NCBI GenBank assembly: GCA_019120235.1
Contig: DWVN01000014.1
Coordinates: forward strand, 1-24,179
Reading direction: 5' to 3'
From: Dwaynesavagella gallinarum
GTDB lineage: Bacteria > Bacillota > Clostridia > Clostridiales > Clostridiaceae
Length of the DNA stretch: 24,179 bases
Shown here: piece after piece, positions 1 to 7,336 of the stretch
How the letters are laid out: each line of letters begins with the position of its first letter
Position numbering within the stretch: position 1 is the stretch's first letter
Program-made: the position numbers and the translations under genes
The notes under the pieces: model-generated
Seen by the model: only the letters and a program-made list of their open reading frames with translations
What the model was told of the DNA's origin: nothing
The model's database searches: none

Positions 1-1692
1 ATCAAGTAGTAATTGTTTTTCGTATTCATTGAAATCTTCATGGTTTTTAAAAATATTTCTAAATTTTTGATATATAGTAGTGTTTAAATTTAAAGAGTTT
101 AAAATTTCTGATAGGAATTCATAAGAATTAAGATTTTCATCATTAAATTCAATATTTTTTGATTTATCCGATGTTATTATTAAATAAGGAGTTTTAAAAA
201 AATCTTCATTTGATAAAGTTTTATTAAATGTACTGTGATTTTCTCCAAGAGTAGGTAAATGATCACTATAAAATATTAAAATATAACTTTCATTTAAATC
301 ATTTAAAGAATTAATTAGATTAATTATGAACTCATCAACATGTTTAATAATATTTACATAATTTTGAAGTTCTATTCTTTCTTTTTCCGTTAAAACACTA
401 CTTTCTACGGTGATATCTTCATTTATTTGTGTGTTATAAGGTCCATGAGCTTCAACAGTAACTCCAAATATAAAGTCTTTTTCAGTAGTAGAGAGTATTT
501 TATTTTTAATTTCATCAATAATTAAATTATCTTTGTACCAAAAATTTTCACTTCGATCTCTATTTGAAATAGTCTCAAGAGGTATAAATGTATCAAATCC
601 AAGATTTTCATAAGCTCTAACTCTGTTATAAAAAGTTGAAAAGTAATTATGTATAGAAGTAGTTGAGTATCCGTAATCTTTAAAAATATGAGCTATACTT
701 TCTACAGAATTGTGGTTTAATAAATTTAAATAAGGCATTTTTGTATATAGTTTTTCCATACTTATTCCTGTTAATATTTCAAATTCTGTCTGAATTGTTC
801 CTCCTCCAATTACAGGAACTATAATTTCCCCATTTTTATTATTTTTACATAGTTCACGATAATTTTTTAGAGGATCTTGTGAAAAATTAACATTTTTTAA
901 TTTTAAAGGATCAAATATAGATTCTAACTGAATTAATATAATGTTATCTTCGGGATATTCATTAGATGGATTATACTCTTTGAGTTTATTTTTAATTTCA
1001 ATTACTTTGTTTACATTATAATTTGAAGTAATGTTATTTGAAAAAAATATATCTGTTGATCTATAAAATGAATAAAAGAATCCATTTTTGTTATATGTAT
1101 CTGTGATGTTAAAATCACTTACTGTATAAGTAAGTGATTTCCCATAATTAAATAAATTTATTTTTAAAATTAAAAATGAAGTTAAAAATAATACATAACA
1201 AAATAAATTTAAAAGTTTATTTTTTGTGTTAAATAATTTAACGTCTATATTATAAAAATTTTTTATTGTAAAAGTTAAAATTAAGGTTATACAAATTAGT
1301 ATTAGAAGAAAATTTATAATTACGGCTTTATTTATGTATTTTGAAGCTATATTTGTTGCTTCTTTAAAAAGAAAAATATCCTCAAAAATAAGAGGAGTTG
1401 ATTTAAAAAAAGAGTTTATATTACTTACAAAAGCAAGAATACACCAAACACTATAATGTATATTACATAAAATTATAGGTTTTTTGAATATAAACACATA
1501 AGTACTTGAAAATGTAAAAAATAAAATTAAGAAAAACATTGTTAAAGGATTAGTTGATGTTAAAAATTTTTTGAAAGATTCAATATTTGGTCTATGTATA
1601 AGTTCTATTAATATAAAATAAAATATCGAAAGTGATAAATACCAAAAAATATATTTTTTATAGGAAATTTCATCTTTAAAATATTTTGACAT
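1..1692 (-). CDS. LTA synthase-like sulfatase-fold phosphoglycerol transferase (3' end outside window)
   Basis: Likely a membrane enzyme that transfers glycerol-phosphate units to a cell-surface polymer (LtaS/alkaline phosphatase superfamily). The 564 visible residues begin at the ATG at 1692 with a poor ribosome binding site (AGAGAT). About five hydrophobic segments (near 14-31, 49-69, 72-90, 124-143, 160-178) precede an extracellular catalytic domain, the LtaS architecture. Visible metal and active-site motifs are LIQLESIFD (Glu255), GGGTIQTEF with candidate nucleophile Thr299, IHNYFSTFYNR, VEAHGPY (His416) and YSDHLPTLG (Asp476, His477). The C-terminus runs off the window. It is divergent from the BFD protein gene. 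The fold is clear; the exact polymer (lipoteichoic acid or another polyglycerol-phosphate) is not determined by the sequence. Confidence 0.88.
   Translation of the reverse strand, partial: MSKYFKDEISYKKYIFWYLSLSIFYFILIELIHRPNIESFKKFLTSTNPLTMFFLILFFTFSSTYVFIFKKPIILCNIHYSVWCILAFVSNINSFFKSTPLIFEDIFLFKEATNIASKYINKAVIINFLLILICITLILTFTIKNFYNIDVKLFNTKNKLLNLFCYVLFLTSFLILKINLFNYGKSLTYTVSDFNITDTYNKNGFFYSFYRSTDIFFSNNITSNYNVNKVIEIKNKLKEYNPSNEYPEDNIILIQLESIFDPLKLKNVNFSQDPLKNYRELCKNNKNGEIIVPVIGGGTIQTEFEILTGISMEKLYTKMPYLNLLNHNSVESIAHIFKDYGYSTTSIHNYFSTFYNRVRAYENLGFDTFIPLETISNRDRSENFWYKDNLIIDEIKNKILSTTEKDFIFGVTVEAHGPYNTQINEDITVESSVLTEKERIELQNYVNIIKHVDEFIINLINSLNDLNESYILIFYSDHLPTLGENHSTFNKTLSNEDFFKTPYLIITSDKSKNIEFNDENLNSYEFLSEILNSLNLNTTIYQKFRNIFKNHEDFNEYEKQLLLD
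1112..1140. repeat. 11-bp perfect inverted repeat inside the LTA synthase-like gene
   Basis: AAATCACTTAC (1112-1122) and GTAAGTGATTT (1130-1140) are perfect complements separated by 7 bases. They lie in codons between the last membrane segment and the catalytic domain. On the coding (minus) strand the second arm is followed by a short T run, so it resembles a weak intragenic terminator. It could also be chance in AT-rich DNA. Confidence 0.5.
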
Positions 1693-1732
1693 GTTATTAT
1701 CTCTATGAAAAATACAAAACACCATGAAAGAT

Positions 1733-1761
1733 ATTATACATTGAAATATATTTGAAATAAA
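1733..1761 (-). promoter_or_regulatory. Possible promoter of the LTA synthase-like gene
   Basis: On the minus strand TATAAT (1738-1733) follows a weak -35 TTTATT (1761-1756) at 17 bases. It overlaps the facing promoter of the BFD gene. Such matches are easy to find in this AT-rich DNA. Confidence 0.4.
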
Positions 1762-1768
1762 GTATAAT
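1741..1768 (+). promoter_or_regulatory. Likely promoter of the BFD-type gene
   Basis: TTGAAA (1741-1746), 16 bases, TATAAT (1763-1768). Transcription would start near 1775, which places the Shine-Dalgarno GAGGTG (1775-1780) at the very 5' end of the message. Confidence 0.6.
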
Positions 1769-1786
1769 ATTTTTGAGGTGTTTAAT

Positions 1787-1996
1787 ATGGATAAAAATGA
1801 AATGATAAATGATAAATTAACAAAAGTTTGCTTATGCAAAGGAGTTAGTAAACATACAATTAAAGAATGTATAAGAGAAGGAGCAAAAACAGTTGAGGAA
1901 GTTTCACAAAAGTGTGGAGCAACAACTGGAGGATGTAAGGGACGTAGATGTATTGATAAAATTAATGAATTAATAAATGAATATAAAGTGTTATAA
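1787..1996 (+). CDS. Small BFD-like [2Fe-2S]-binding protein
   Basis: A 69-residue cytoplasmic protein consisting of little more than one bacterioferritin-associated-ferredoxin-like (Fer2_BFD) domain. The four cysteines appear as a CLC pair near the N-terminus and CGATTGGCKGRRC near the middle, the usual CxC...CxxxxxxC-type arrangement that binds a [2Fe-2S] cluster. I chose the ATG at 1787 because GAGGTG (1775-1780) sits six bases upstream; an upstream GTG at 1778 lies inside that ribosome binding site. BFD domains serve as electron-transfer or iron-release partners or as modules of larger oxidoreductases; here the domain stands alone with no ferritin or oxidoreductase next to it. Partner unknown. 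Confidence 0.85.
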   Translation: MDKNEMINDKLTKVCLCKGVSKHTIKECIREGAKTVEEVSQKCGATTGGCKGRRCIDKINELINEYKVL

Positions 1997-2027
1997 AAAA
2001 GAGAGAACAAAAAGTTCTCTCTTTTTT
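1997..2027. terminator. Bidirectional intrinsic terminator between the BFD gene and ecfT
   Basis: GAGAGAAC (2001-2008), five-base loop, GTTCTCTC (2014-2021), flanked by A and T runs, so it can act in both directions. It overlaps the ecfT stop codon. Confidence 0.88.
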
Positions 2028-2853
2028 ATATAAATGGATTAAAAAAACGACCATTGTTTATAAACAAAAAAACTATCGATATTATTACAATGCATAAGAA
2101 AAATAGTATTGATATAAAATCATTTTTTTTAAAATCTTTTTGATTATACCAAGTTCTTTTTTTGTTGTATCCAAATGCACGAAGTTCCATTGCACATGAA
2201 ATTTTTTCAATTCTTTCAAGGCTTGAAAAAATTATTGGAATTAAAATTAAAAATACATTCTTAATTCTTTTATGAAGTTTTTCATTTTTTGATAAATCTA
2301 TACCTCTAGCTTGTTTTGAAATGGAAATGTTTTTATAATCGTTTATTATATCAGGAATGTATCTAAGTGAAAGAGAAACAGCGTAAGAAATTTTATAGTT
2401 TACACCAATTTTATTTAATGATGAAGCAAATTCACTTGGATTTGTTGTAAGTATAAATATTAAAGCTATTGGTATAACGCTAAAATATTTTAATGTTATA
2501 TTTATTTGATAAAATAATTGTTCAAGAGTTATGGAATATGGTCCAAATAAATTAATTAAAACTGTTTTTGTTCCATAAATTTCAGTTCCCGTATTAGGTG
2601 AAAAAATGTATATAAATATATTATTTAAAATTAAAAAAAATAATATAAACATGAGTACAAAAGAAACATCTTGTATTTTTAGTTTTGATAGTTTAAATAA
2701 AAACAATCCAAATATTATCATAAATGATAAAATCCTAGTATCATAAGTTATCATTGTAGTAATACACCAAAGTAAAAAACATATGAGTTTAGTTGCTCCA
2801 TTTAAATTATGTACGAAAGAATCTTTATGTATATATTCCAGTATTAATTTCAT
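2026..2853 (-). CDS. ecfT: Energy-coupling factor transporter transmembrane protein EcfT
   Basis: The 275-residue membrane coupling subunit of an ECF-type importer (CbiQ/EcfT family). It links the two ATPase domains to the substrate-binding S component. Several hydrophobic helices are visible near 21-55, 63-84, 117-136, 199-213 and 246-266. The cytoplasmic coupling motifs are KQARG (residues 180-184) and ELRAFG (224-229), corresponding to the family's two X-R-X sequences that dock onto the ATPases. Its start overlaps the end of the ATPase gene by four bases (ATGA), which implies translational coupling. It is the last gene of an S > ATPase > T operon and ends at the shared terminator. Confidence 0.92.
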   Translation of the reverse strand: MKLILEYIHKDSFVHNLNGATKLICFLLWCITTMITYDTRILSFMIIFGLFLFKLSKLKIQDVSFVLMFILFFLILNNIFIYIFSPNTGTEIYGTKTVLINLFGPYSITLEQLFYQINITLKYFSVIPIALIFILTTNPSEFASSLNKIGVNYKISYAVSLSLRYIPDIINDYKNISISKQARGIDLSKNEKLHKRIKNVFLILIPIIFSSLERIEKISCAMELRAFGYNKKRTWYNQKDFKKNDFISILFFLCIVIISIVFLFINNGRFFNPFI

Positions 2854-4559
2854 TTATTTCGAATGCTCCTATCATATGTTATAAATTTATTTATAAAATC
2901 TTCAGTAGAGTTTATATTACATTTAATAGAAAGTTCATGAAGAGAAGTTTGTTTTAAATTTGCTTTTTCAATGATTTCTTCATTTGATAAAATTTTTGAA
3001 GGAATATCATCTCCAATTTTTTTCCCATCGGAAATAACTATACATCTATCAGCGTATTCAAGAAGTAGATGCATATCGTGAGTTATCATGATTGAAGTTA
3101 TTCCATGATTTGTTAAACTTTTTATAAATTCCATAATTTGAGTGTAGTGTTTAAAATCTTGTGCAGCAGTTGGCTCATCTAAAATTAAAATTTTAGGATT
3201 CATAACAAGTATTGAAGCAATTGTTACGCGTCTTTTTTGTCCGAAACTTAGGGCTGATATTGGCCAGTTTCTCATTTCATATAAATCGCATATCTTTAAA
3301 ATTTCATTAACCTTTTCTTTTATTTCATTAGAATTAAGATTTAAATTTTTAAGAGCAAAAGAAATTTCATCAAAAACAATTGTGTGACTTATCATTTGAT
3401 TAGGATTTTGCATTACATATCCGATTATATTTGAACGCTGATATATAGTGTAGTTTGTAATATCTTTACCATTGAAAATAAAACTTCCAGAATTGTTTTT
3501 CATAAAACCGCACATTAACTTTGAAATTGTAGATTTACCAGCTCCATTTTTTCCAACAATACATAAAAGTTCATTTTCAAATACTTTAAAAGAAACATCT
3601 TCTAATATTTTTTTTGAATTGTTATAGGAAAAAGTGATATTTTTACACTCAAAAATAGGAGTTTTATTTAATTTATCTTCACACTCATAATTTAAAGAGT
3701 TATAAAATTTATTTAAAGATGGTTGTATTAAATTTTTATCTATGTTATTTAAATTTTCAAGATCTAAATCTTTTGAAATTTCAATTCCAGCGTATTTTAA
3801 AGCAGTTAAGTACAAAGGTTCTCTTATACCACACTTTTTTAACAAATCACTTTTTAATAAATCATTAGGAGTTCCACTGAAAATTATTTCTCCATCACTA
3901 AGTAAAACTATTTTATCTAAATTTAATTTTAAAATTTCTTCAAGTCTATGTTCAATTATGATTATTGTTTTATTTGTTTTATGTGTAATAGTGTTAATTA
4001 ACTCTATTGTATTTTCTGAAGTTTTTGGATCTAAACTAGCAAGTGGCTCATCGAATAATAAAATATCAATTTCATCAACTATAGCGCCACCAAGAGTAAC
4101 TTTTTGTTTTTGACCACCTGATAGATTATGAGGATTTGAATTTAAAAAATTATCCATTCCAATTAGCTTTGAAACTTCTAAAACTTTTTTATACATAGTT
4201 TCTTTATTAACACATAAATTTTCAAGTTTAAAAGCTATGTCTTCTGCAGAAGTTAAAGCGATAAATTGGTTGTCAGGATCTTGTAAAACAGTTCCTACAA
4301 TTTTCGATATTTCAAATATTGACATATCTTTCGTATTTTTTCCATTTATTTTCAAAGATCCTTCAATAATACCGCTATAAAAAAATGGAACGAGTCCATT
4401 TATAGAATTACATAAGGTACTTTTTCCACATCCAGACTCTCCAAGAATTAATACTTTTTCACCTTCATATATATCTAAATTAATATTTTTTAAAGTGTAA
4501 TTTTGTTGTGAATCATACTTAAAACCAAAGTTTTTAAATTCAATTAATTTTTTTTTCAT
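2850..4559 (-). CDS. Fused double ATP-binding protein of an ECF transporter (EcfA1-EcfA2 type, YkoD-like)
   Basis: Two ABC ATPase domains in one 569-residue chain, which power the ECF importer. Domain 1 has Walker A GESGCGKST (40-48), Q-loop Gln93, signature LSGGQ (146-150), Walker B ILLFDEP (166-172) and switch His204. Domain 2 has GKNGAGKST (336-344), Q-loop Gln384, LSFGQ (437-441), ILILDEP (457-463) and His494. Both sites look complete. The fused layout next to a UPF0397 S component and EcfT is the arrangement seen for dedicated (group I) ECF transporters in Firmicutes rather than a shared housekeeping module with split ecfA1/ecfA2. The start ATG is preceded by AGAGGT at a slightly long spacing of about 11 bases. 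Confidence 0.93.
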   Translation of the reverse strand: MKKKLIEFKNFGFKYDSQQNYTLKNINLDIYEGEKVLILGESGCGKSTLCNSINGLVPFFYSGIIEGSLKINGKNTKDMSIFEISKIVGTVLQDPDNQFIALTSAEDIAFKLENLCVNKETMYKKVLEVSKLIGMDNFLNSNPHNLSGGQKQKVTLGGAIVDEIDILLFDEPLASLDPKTSENTIELINTITHKTNKTIIIIEHRLEEILKLNLDKIVLLSDGEIIFSGTPNDLLKSDLLKKCGIREPLYLTALKYAGIEISKDLDLENLNNIDKNLIQPSLNKFYNSLNYECEDKLNKTPIFECKNITFSYNNSKKILEDVSFKVFENELLCIVGKNGAGKSTISKLMCGFMKNNSGSFIFNGKDITNYTIYQRSNIIGYVMQNPNQMISHTIVFDEISFALKNLNLNSNEIKEKVNEILKICDLYEMRNWPISALSFGQKRRVTIASILVMNPKILILDEPTAAQDFKHYTQIMEFIKSLTNHGITSIMITHDMHLLLEYADRCIVISDGKKIGDDIPSKILSNEEIIEKANLKQTSLHELSIKCNINSTEDFINKFITYDRSIRNK

Positions 4560-4594
4560 TTTAAATAAGTACCTCTAATTTTGGAAAATTTATT

Positions 4595-5149
4595 TTAAGA
4601 TTCTTTAGATAGGCTTCCTTTTTTTACAAGAGATTTAGAATATATAAGTACAAGAGACGTACCTATTATAGCTATGGTTAAGATATTTGAAATTGATGCA
4701 AAAGCACCTTGTATAAATACTTTGTTGGAAGGCTCAGAATATATTAATATATCTAAAGTTGGAGCTATTATAAGCCAAGATATGACGTTCCCTAAAATTT
4801 GAAAAAAATTAAATTTTAATATTTCCTTTTTATTGAAATTTTCTAAATCTACAAATTTATAACTCAATCCAACTATAAGACCAACAACTGCTGATGCTAT
4901 AACCCAGCTAAACCATGGAGTACCGTAAAATAACATATCTTTTAAAGCATGTCCAATAAATCCTATTAAAAAACCAGATACGGGACCATAAATTATAGCC
5001 ATTAATGCTAGAAAAGCGTAAGCTACTTCAAGGTTTGTGTTAGGAATTCCTGTTGGGATTGAACCAAATCTTCCAAGAACTAAAAATACAGCAGAACCAA
5101 TACCGATTGCAACTATGTTTTTAATAGATAAAAAAGAAGAGTTTCTCAA
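4595..5149 (-). CDS. ECF transporter substrate-binding S component, UPF0397 family
   Basis: An integral membrane protein of about 184 residues that captures the substrate for the ECF importer encoded downstream. Family hallmarks include SIPTGIPNTNLEVAYAFLALM (residues 30-50) and GFLIGFIGHALKD (59-71), followed by conserved Trp/Gly segments. I chose the TTG at 5149 because GGAGG lies six bases upstream; the upstream ATG at 5185 lacks a ribosome binding site and would place this Shine-Dalgarno inside the coding region. It is the first gene of the operon and has its own promoter. The substrate of UPF0397 S components is not something I can state from sequence; the very short leader contains no riboswitch that would hint at it. 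Confidence 0.87.
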   Translation of the reverse strand: MRNSSFLSIKNIVAIGIGSAVFLVLGRFGSIPTGIPNTNLEVAYAFLALMAIIYGPVSGFLIGFIGHALKDMLFYGTPWFSWVIASAVVGLIVGLSYKFVDLENFNKKEILKFNFFQILGNVISWLIIAPTLDILIYSEPSNKVFIQGAFASISNILTIAIIGTSLVLIYSKSLVKKGSLSKES

Positions 5150-5187
5150 TTTTAATCCTCCATAATATAAAATATTTTCACACAAAA

Positions 5188-5216
5188 AGTATACACAATA
5201 GTTAAATTAAAATCAA
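5188..5216 (-). promoter_or_regulatory. Promoter of the ECF transporter operon
   Basis: On the minus strand TTGATT (5216-5211), exactly 17 bases, TATACT (5193-5188). Initiation near 5181 leaves a leader of only about 30 bases before the TTG start, which excludes a riboswitch. It begins four bases downstream of the radical SAM gene's stop codon. Confidence 0.72.
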
Positions 5217-5219
5217 TAA

Positions 5220-6152
5220 TTAAGCATTGGTGTTAAAAAATTTACCTTGATATAAATTGTTTTCATTTAAGTAATGGTGAATTGAATTTAATAATTCCCA
5301 TTTTTTTATACTCCATAAAGGTTCTACAATATCTTCTCTTTTTGCATCTCCTGTTATTCTGTGTATTACAATATTTGGATTTGTGTAAGAAATGGCTTTT
5401 CCTAAGATTTCTATATATTTTTCTTTAGTTAGAGTATAAATAGAAGGATTTTTTAAATATTCAGAGTAAAGTTTTGTATTTTTTACAATGTAAAGTAAAT
5501 GATATTTTATTCCTTGTATGTCTAAATTGTTTGAAAATCTCACAGTTTCCATCATATCTTTTTCTGTTTCATAGGGTAATCCAAAAATAACATGAGTAAC
5601 TACGTTTATATTATGTTCTCTGAGTTTTTTAACTCCTTCTTCAAAACATTTCGAATCATGTCCTCTATTTATTAATTTTCCAGTATGATCATTTGAAGTT
5701 TGAAGTCCAAGTTCTACAGTTAAAAATGTTTTATTGTTGTAATAAGAAAGAAGTTTTATTACATCGTCAGATAAACAATCAGGACGAGTTCCTATTGAAA
5801 TTCCAACAACTCCTTCTTCATTTAATGCTTCATCATAAAGTTTTTTTAAATATTCAACAGGTGCATAAGTGTTTGTATATGCTTGAAAATATGCAATGTA
5901 TTTATTTGATTTCCACTTTTTTTTCATCATGTTTTTTTGGTCTAAAAATTGATCATGAATAGATTTTAATCTATTTCCAGCAAATTCACCAGAGCCACGA
6001 GAGCTACAAAAAGTGCATCCACCAAATGCTATTTTTCCATCTCTATTTGGACAAGTAAAACCTCCATCAAGGGTTATTTTCATAACTTTTTCTCCAAAAG
6101 TTTTTTTAAGGAAGTAATCAAGAGAATAGTAAGGTTTATCTCCCCAAAGCAT
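5220..6152 (-). CDS. Radical SAM protein, YtqA/YhcC (TIGR01212) family
   Basis: About 310 residues. The cluster-binding cysteines are Cys34, Cys46 and Cys49 in TCPNRDGKIAFGGCTFC, the spaced pattern of the Elp3-like YhcC/YtqA family, followed by the radical SAM barrel motifs VVGISIGTRPDCL and VELGLQTSND. The start is the ATG at 6152, with AAGGTG six bases upstream; a GTG at 6161 overlaps that ribosome binding site. From memory of the literature, B. subtilis YtqA-type proteins have been connected to wobble-uridine modification in tRNA; I treat this as a pointer, not a demonstrated role here. It stands alone and probably reads into the ECF operon, since no terminator separates them. Confidence 0.85.
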   Translation of the reverse strand: MLWGDKPYYSLDYFLKKTFGEKVMKITLDGGFTCPNRDGKIAFGGCTFCSSRGSGEFAGNRLKSIHDQFLDQKNMMKKKWKSNKYIAYFQAYTNTYAPVEYLKKLYDEALNEEGVVGISIGTRPDCLSDDVIKLLSYYNNKTFLTVELGLQTSNDHTGKLINRGHDSKCFEEGVKKLREHNINVVTHVIFGLPYETEKDMMETVRFSNNLDIQGIKYHLLYIVKNTKLYSEYLKNPSIYTLTKEKYIEILGKAISYTNPNIVIHRITGDAKREDIVEPLWSIKKWELLNSIHHYLNENNLYQGKFFNTNA

Positions 6153-6247
6153 AAAATACACCTTCTTTTAAAAATAAAATAATAGAATCATATTTTAACA
6201 TAAAAAAAAATAAAAATTAAATATATTATAAAAAGGTGGGGGATATT

Positions 6248-7306
6248 TTGGGAAATAATTTTTTAAATATATTTAAGGTTGCGAGTATTTTTATTGGTAC
6301 AGTTGTTGGAGCTGGACTTGCCTCTGGAAAAGAAATTTATCAATTTTTTTCAATATATGGATTAAAAAGTTTTTTTGGATTTATAATATGTTTTTTTATT
6401 TATATTTTTATAGGAAATATGATCTGTAATATTTCTCATAAGAAAAATCTATCTTCTTATAATTTACTTATAAGTGAAATTTGCCCTAAGTTTCCAGCTA
6501 GGGTTTTAAATATATTTACAAGTTTATATTATTTGTTTTCTTCATCTATAATTTTTGCAGCAAGTGGATCTATAATAAGTCAATTTTTTTCAGTACATAA
6601 AATTTATGGTATCATTTTGATGATTTTAGTTACTCTTATAGTTTTAAAGTTTAGTATGAAAGGATTATTCTTAGTAAACGCTATAAGCGTGCCTATAATG
6701 ATTTTTATAATATTTATAATGTTTTTAATGTTTGAAATTTTTTCAGATCCAATAAATATTCAAACATCTATAGTAAATAATTTGGAAAATGAAATAAGAA
6801 TACATAATAACATAATTTTATCTAGTTTTTTATATGGTGGATTTAATATTTTAAGTGCTTCTGGAGTATTAGCTCCTCTTTCTACAGAAAATACAAAGAA
6901 AAATTTTAAAAATGGAATTTTAATTGGATCATTTTTTTTAGTGCTTATAAGTCTTATAATAAATTATTTAATTTTATCTAATATGCCTTATATTGCTCAG
7001 TATGATATACCTCTTTTATATATTTCAAAAATATTTGGAAAATCTTTTCAAATAATTATATTAATTTTAATTTGGATTGAAATGCTTTCAACAGAAACAT
7101 CTAGTTTATATTCTTTAGCAAGAAGTATATCAAATAAGTTTGGTCATTCATTTTTTAAATCGGTATTAATAATTTTAAGTGTGTCTATACCAATATCTAT
7201 TTTTGGATTTTCTAAGCTCATTTCAGTAATTTATCCTATTTTTGGTTTCTTAAGTTTTGTATTTATGTTTTATGTTATTAAATATAGATTTAAAAAAAAT
7301 AAATAG
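6248..7306 (+). CDS. YkvI-like membrane protein (APC/LeuT-fold permease relative)
   Basis: A 352-residue protein with about ten hydrophobic segments spread over its length. The N-terminal helix contains IGTVVGAGLASGKEI (about residues 13-27), which is diagnostic of the YkvI family (COG3949) and resembles the unwound first helix of LeuT-fold amino acid transporters. I chose the TTG at 6248 because AAGGTGG (6233-6239) is placed correctly for it; the GTG at 6236 lies inside that ribosome binding site. It is transcribed alone, divergent from the radical SAM gene and convergent with glnA. Substrate unknown; transport of an amino acid or a related compound is an inference from the fold. Confidence 0.82.
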   Translation: MGNNFLNIFKVASIFIGTVVGAGLASGKEIYQFFSIYGLKSFFGFIICFFIYIFIGNMICNISHKKNLSSYNLLISEICPKFPARVLNIFTSLYYLFSSSIIFAASGSIISQFFSVHKIYGIILMILVTLIVLKFSMKGLFLVNAISVPIMIFIIFIMFLMFEIFSDPINIQTSIVNNLENEIRIHNNIILSSFLYGGFNILSASGVLAPLSTENTKKNFKNGILIGSFFLVLISLIINYLILSNMPYIAQYDIPLLYISKIFGKSFQIIILILIWIEMLSTETSSLYSLARSISNKFGHSFFKSVLIILSVSIPISIFGFSKLISVIYPIFGFLSFVFMFYVIKYRFKKNK

Positions 7307-7333
7307 CTTTAGCAATTTTGCTAAAGCTATTTT
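7301..7333. terminator. Bidirectional terminator between the YkvI-like gene and glnA
   Basis: Perfect 15-bp stem: 7301-7315 pairs with 7319-7333 around a TTT loop, with core TAGCTTTAGC. It includes the TAG stop of the YkvI-like gene and ends three bases before the glnA stop codon. Confidence 0.88.
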
Positions 7334-7336
7334 GTT

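Noticed and set aside
3742..4113. Open frame on the plus strand within the double ATPase gene
   Set aside because: Antisense shadow of a gene with intact ATPase motifs; no family similarity and no ribosome binding site.
5150..5185. Longer N-terminus for the ECF S component starting at 5185
   Set aside because: The extra 12 codons contain the Shine-Dalgarno GGAGG, and the ATG lies too close to the promoter; the TTG at 5149 fits better.
4560..5220. Riboswitch upstream of the ECF operon
   Set aside because: The promoter is about 30-60 bases from the start codon, leaving no room for a structured leader.
5693..5962. Open frame antisense to the radical SAM gene
   Set aside because: It lies wholly within a recognised gene on the other strand and has no recognisable protein features.
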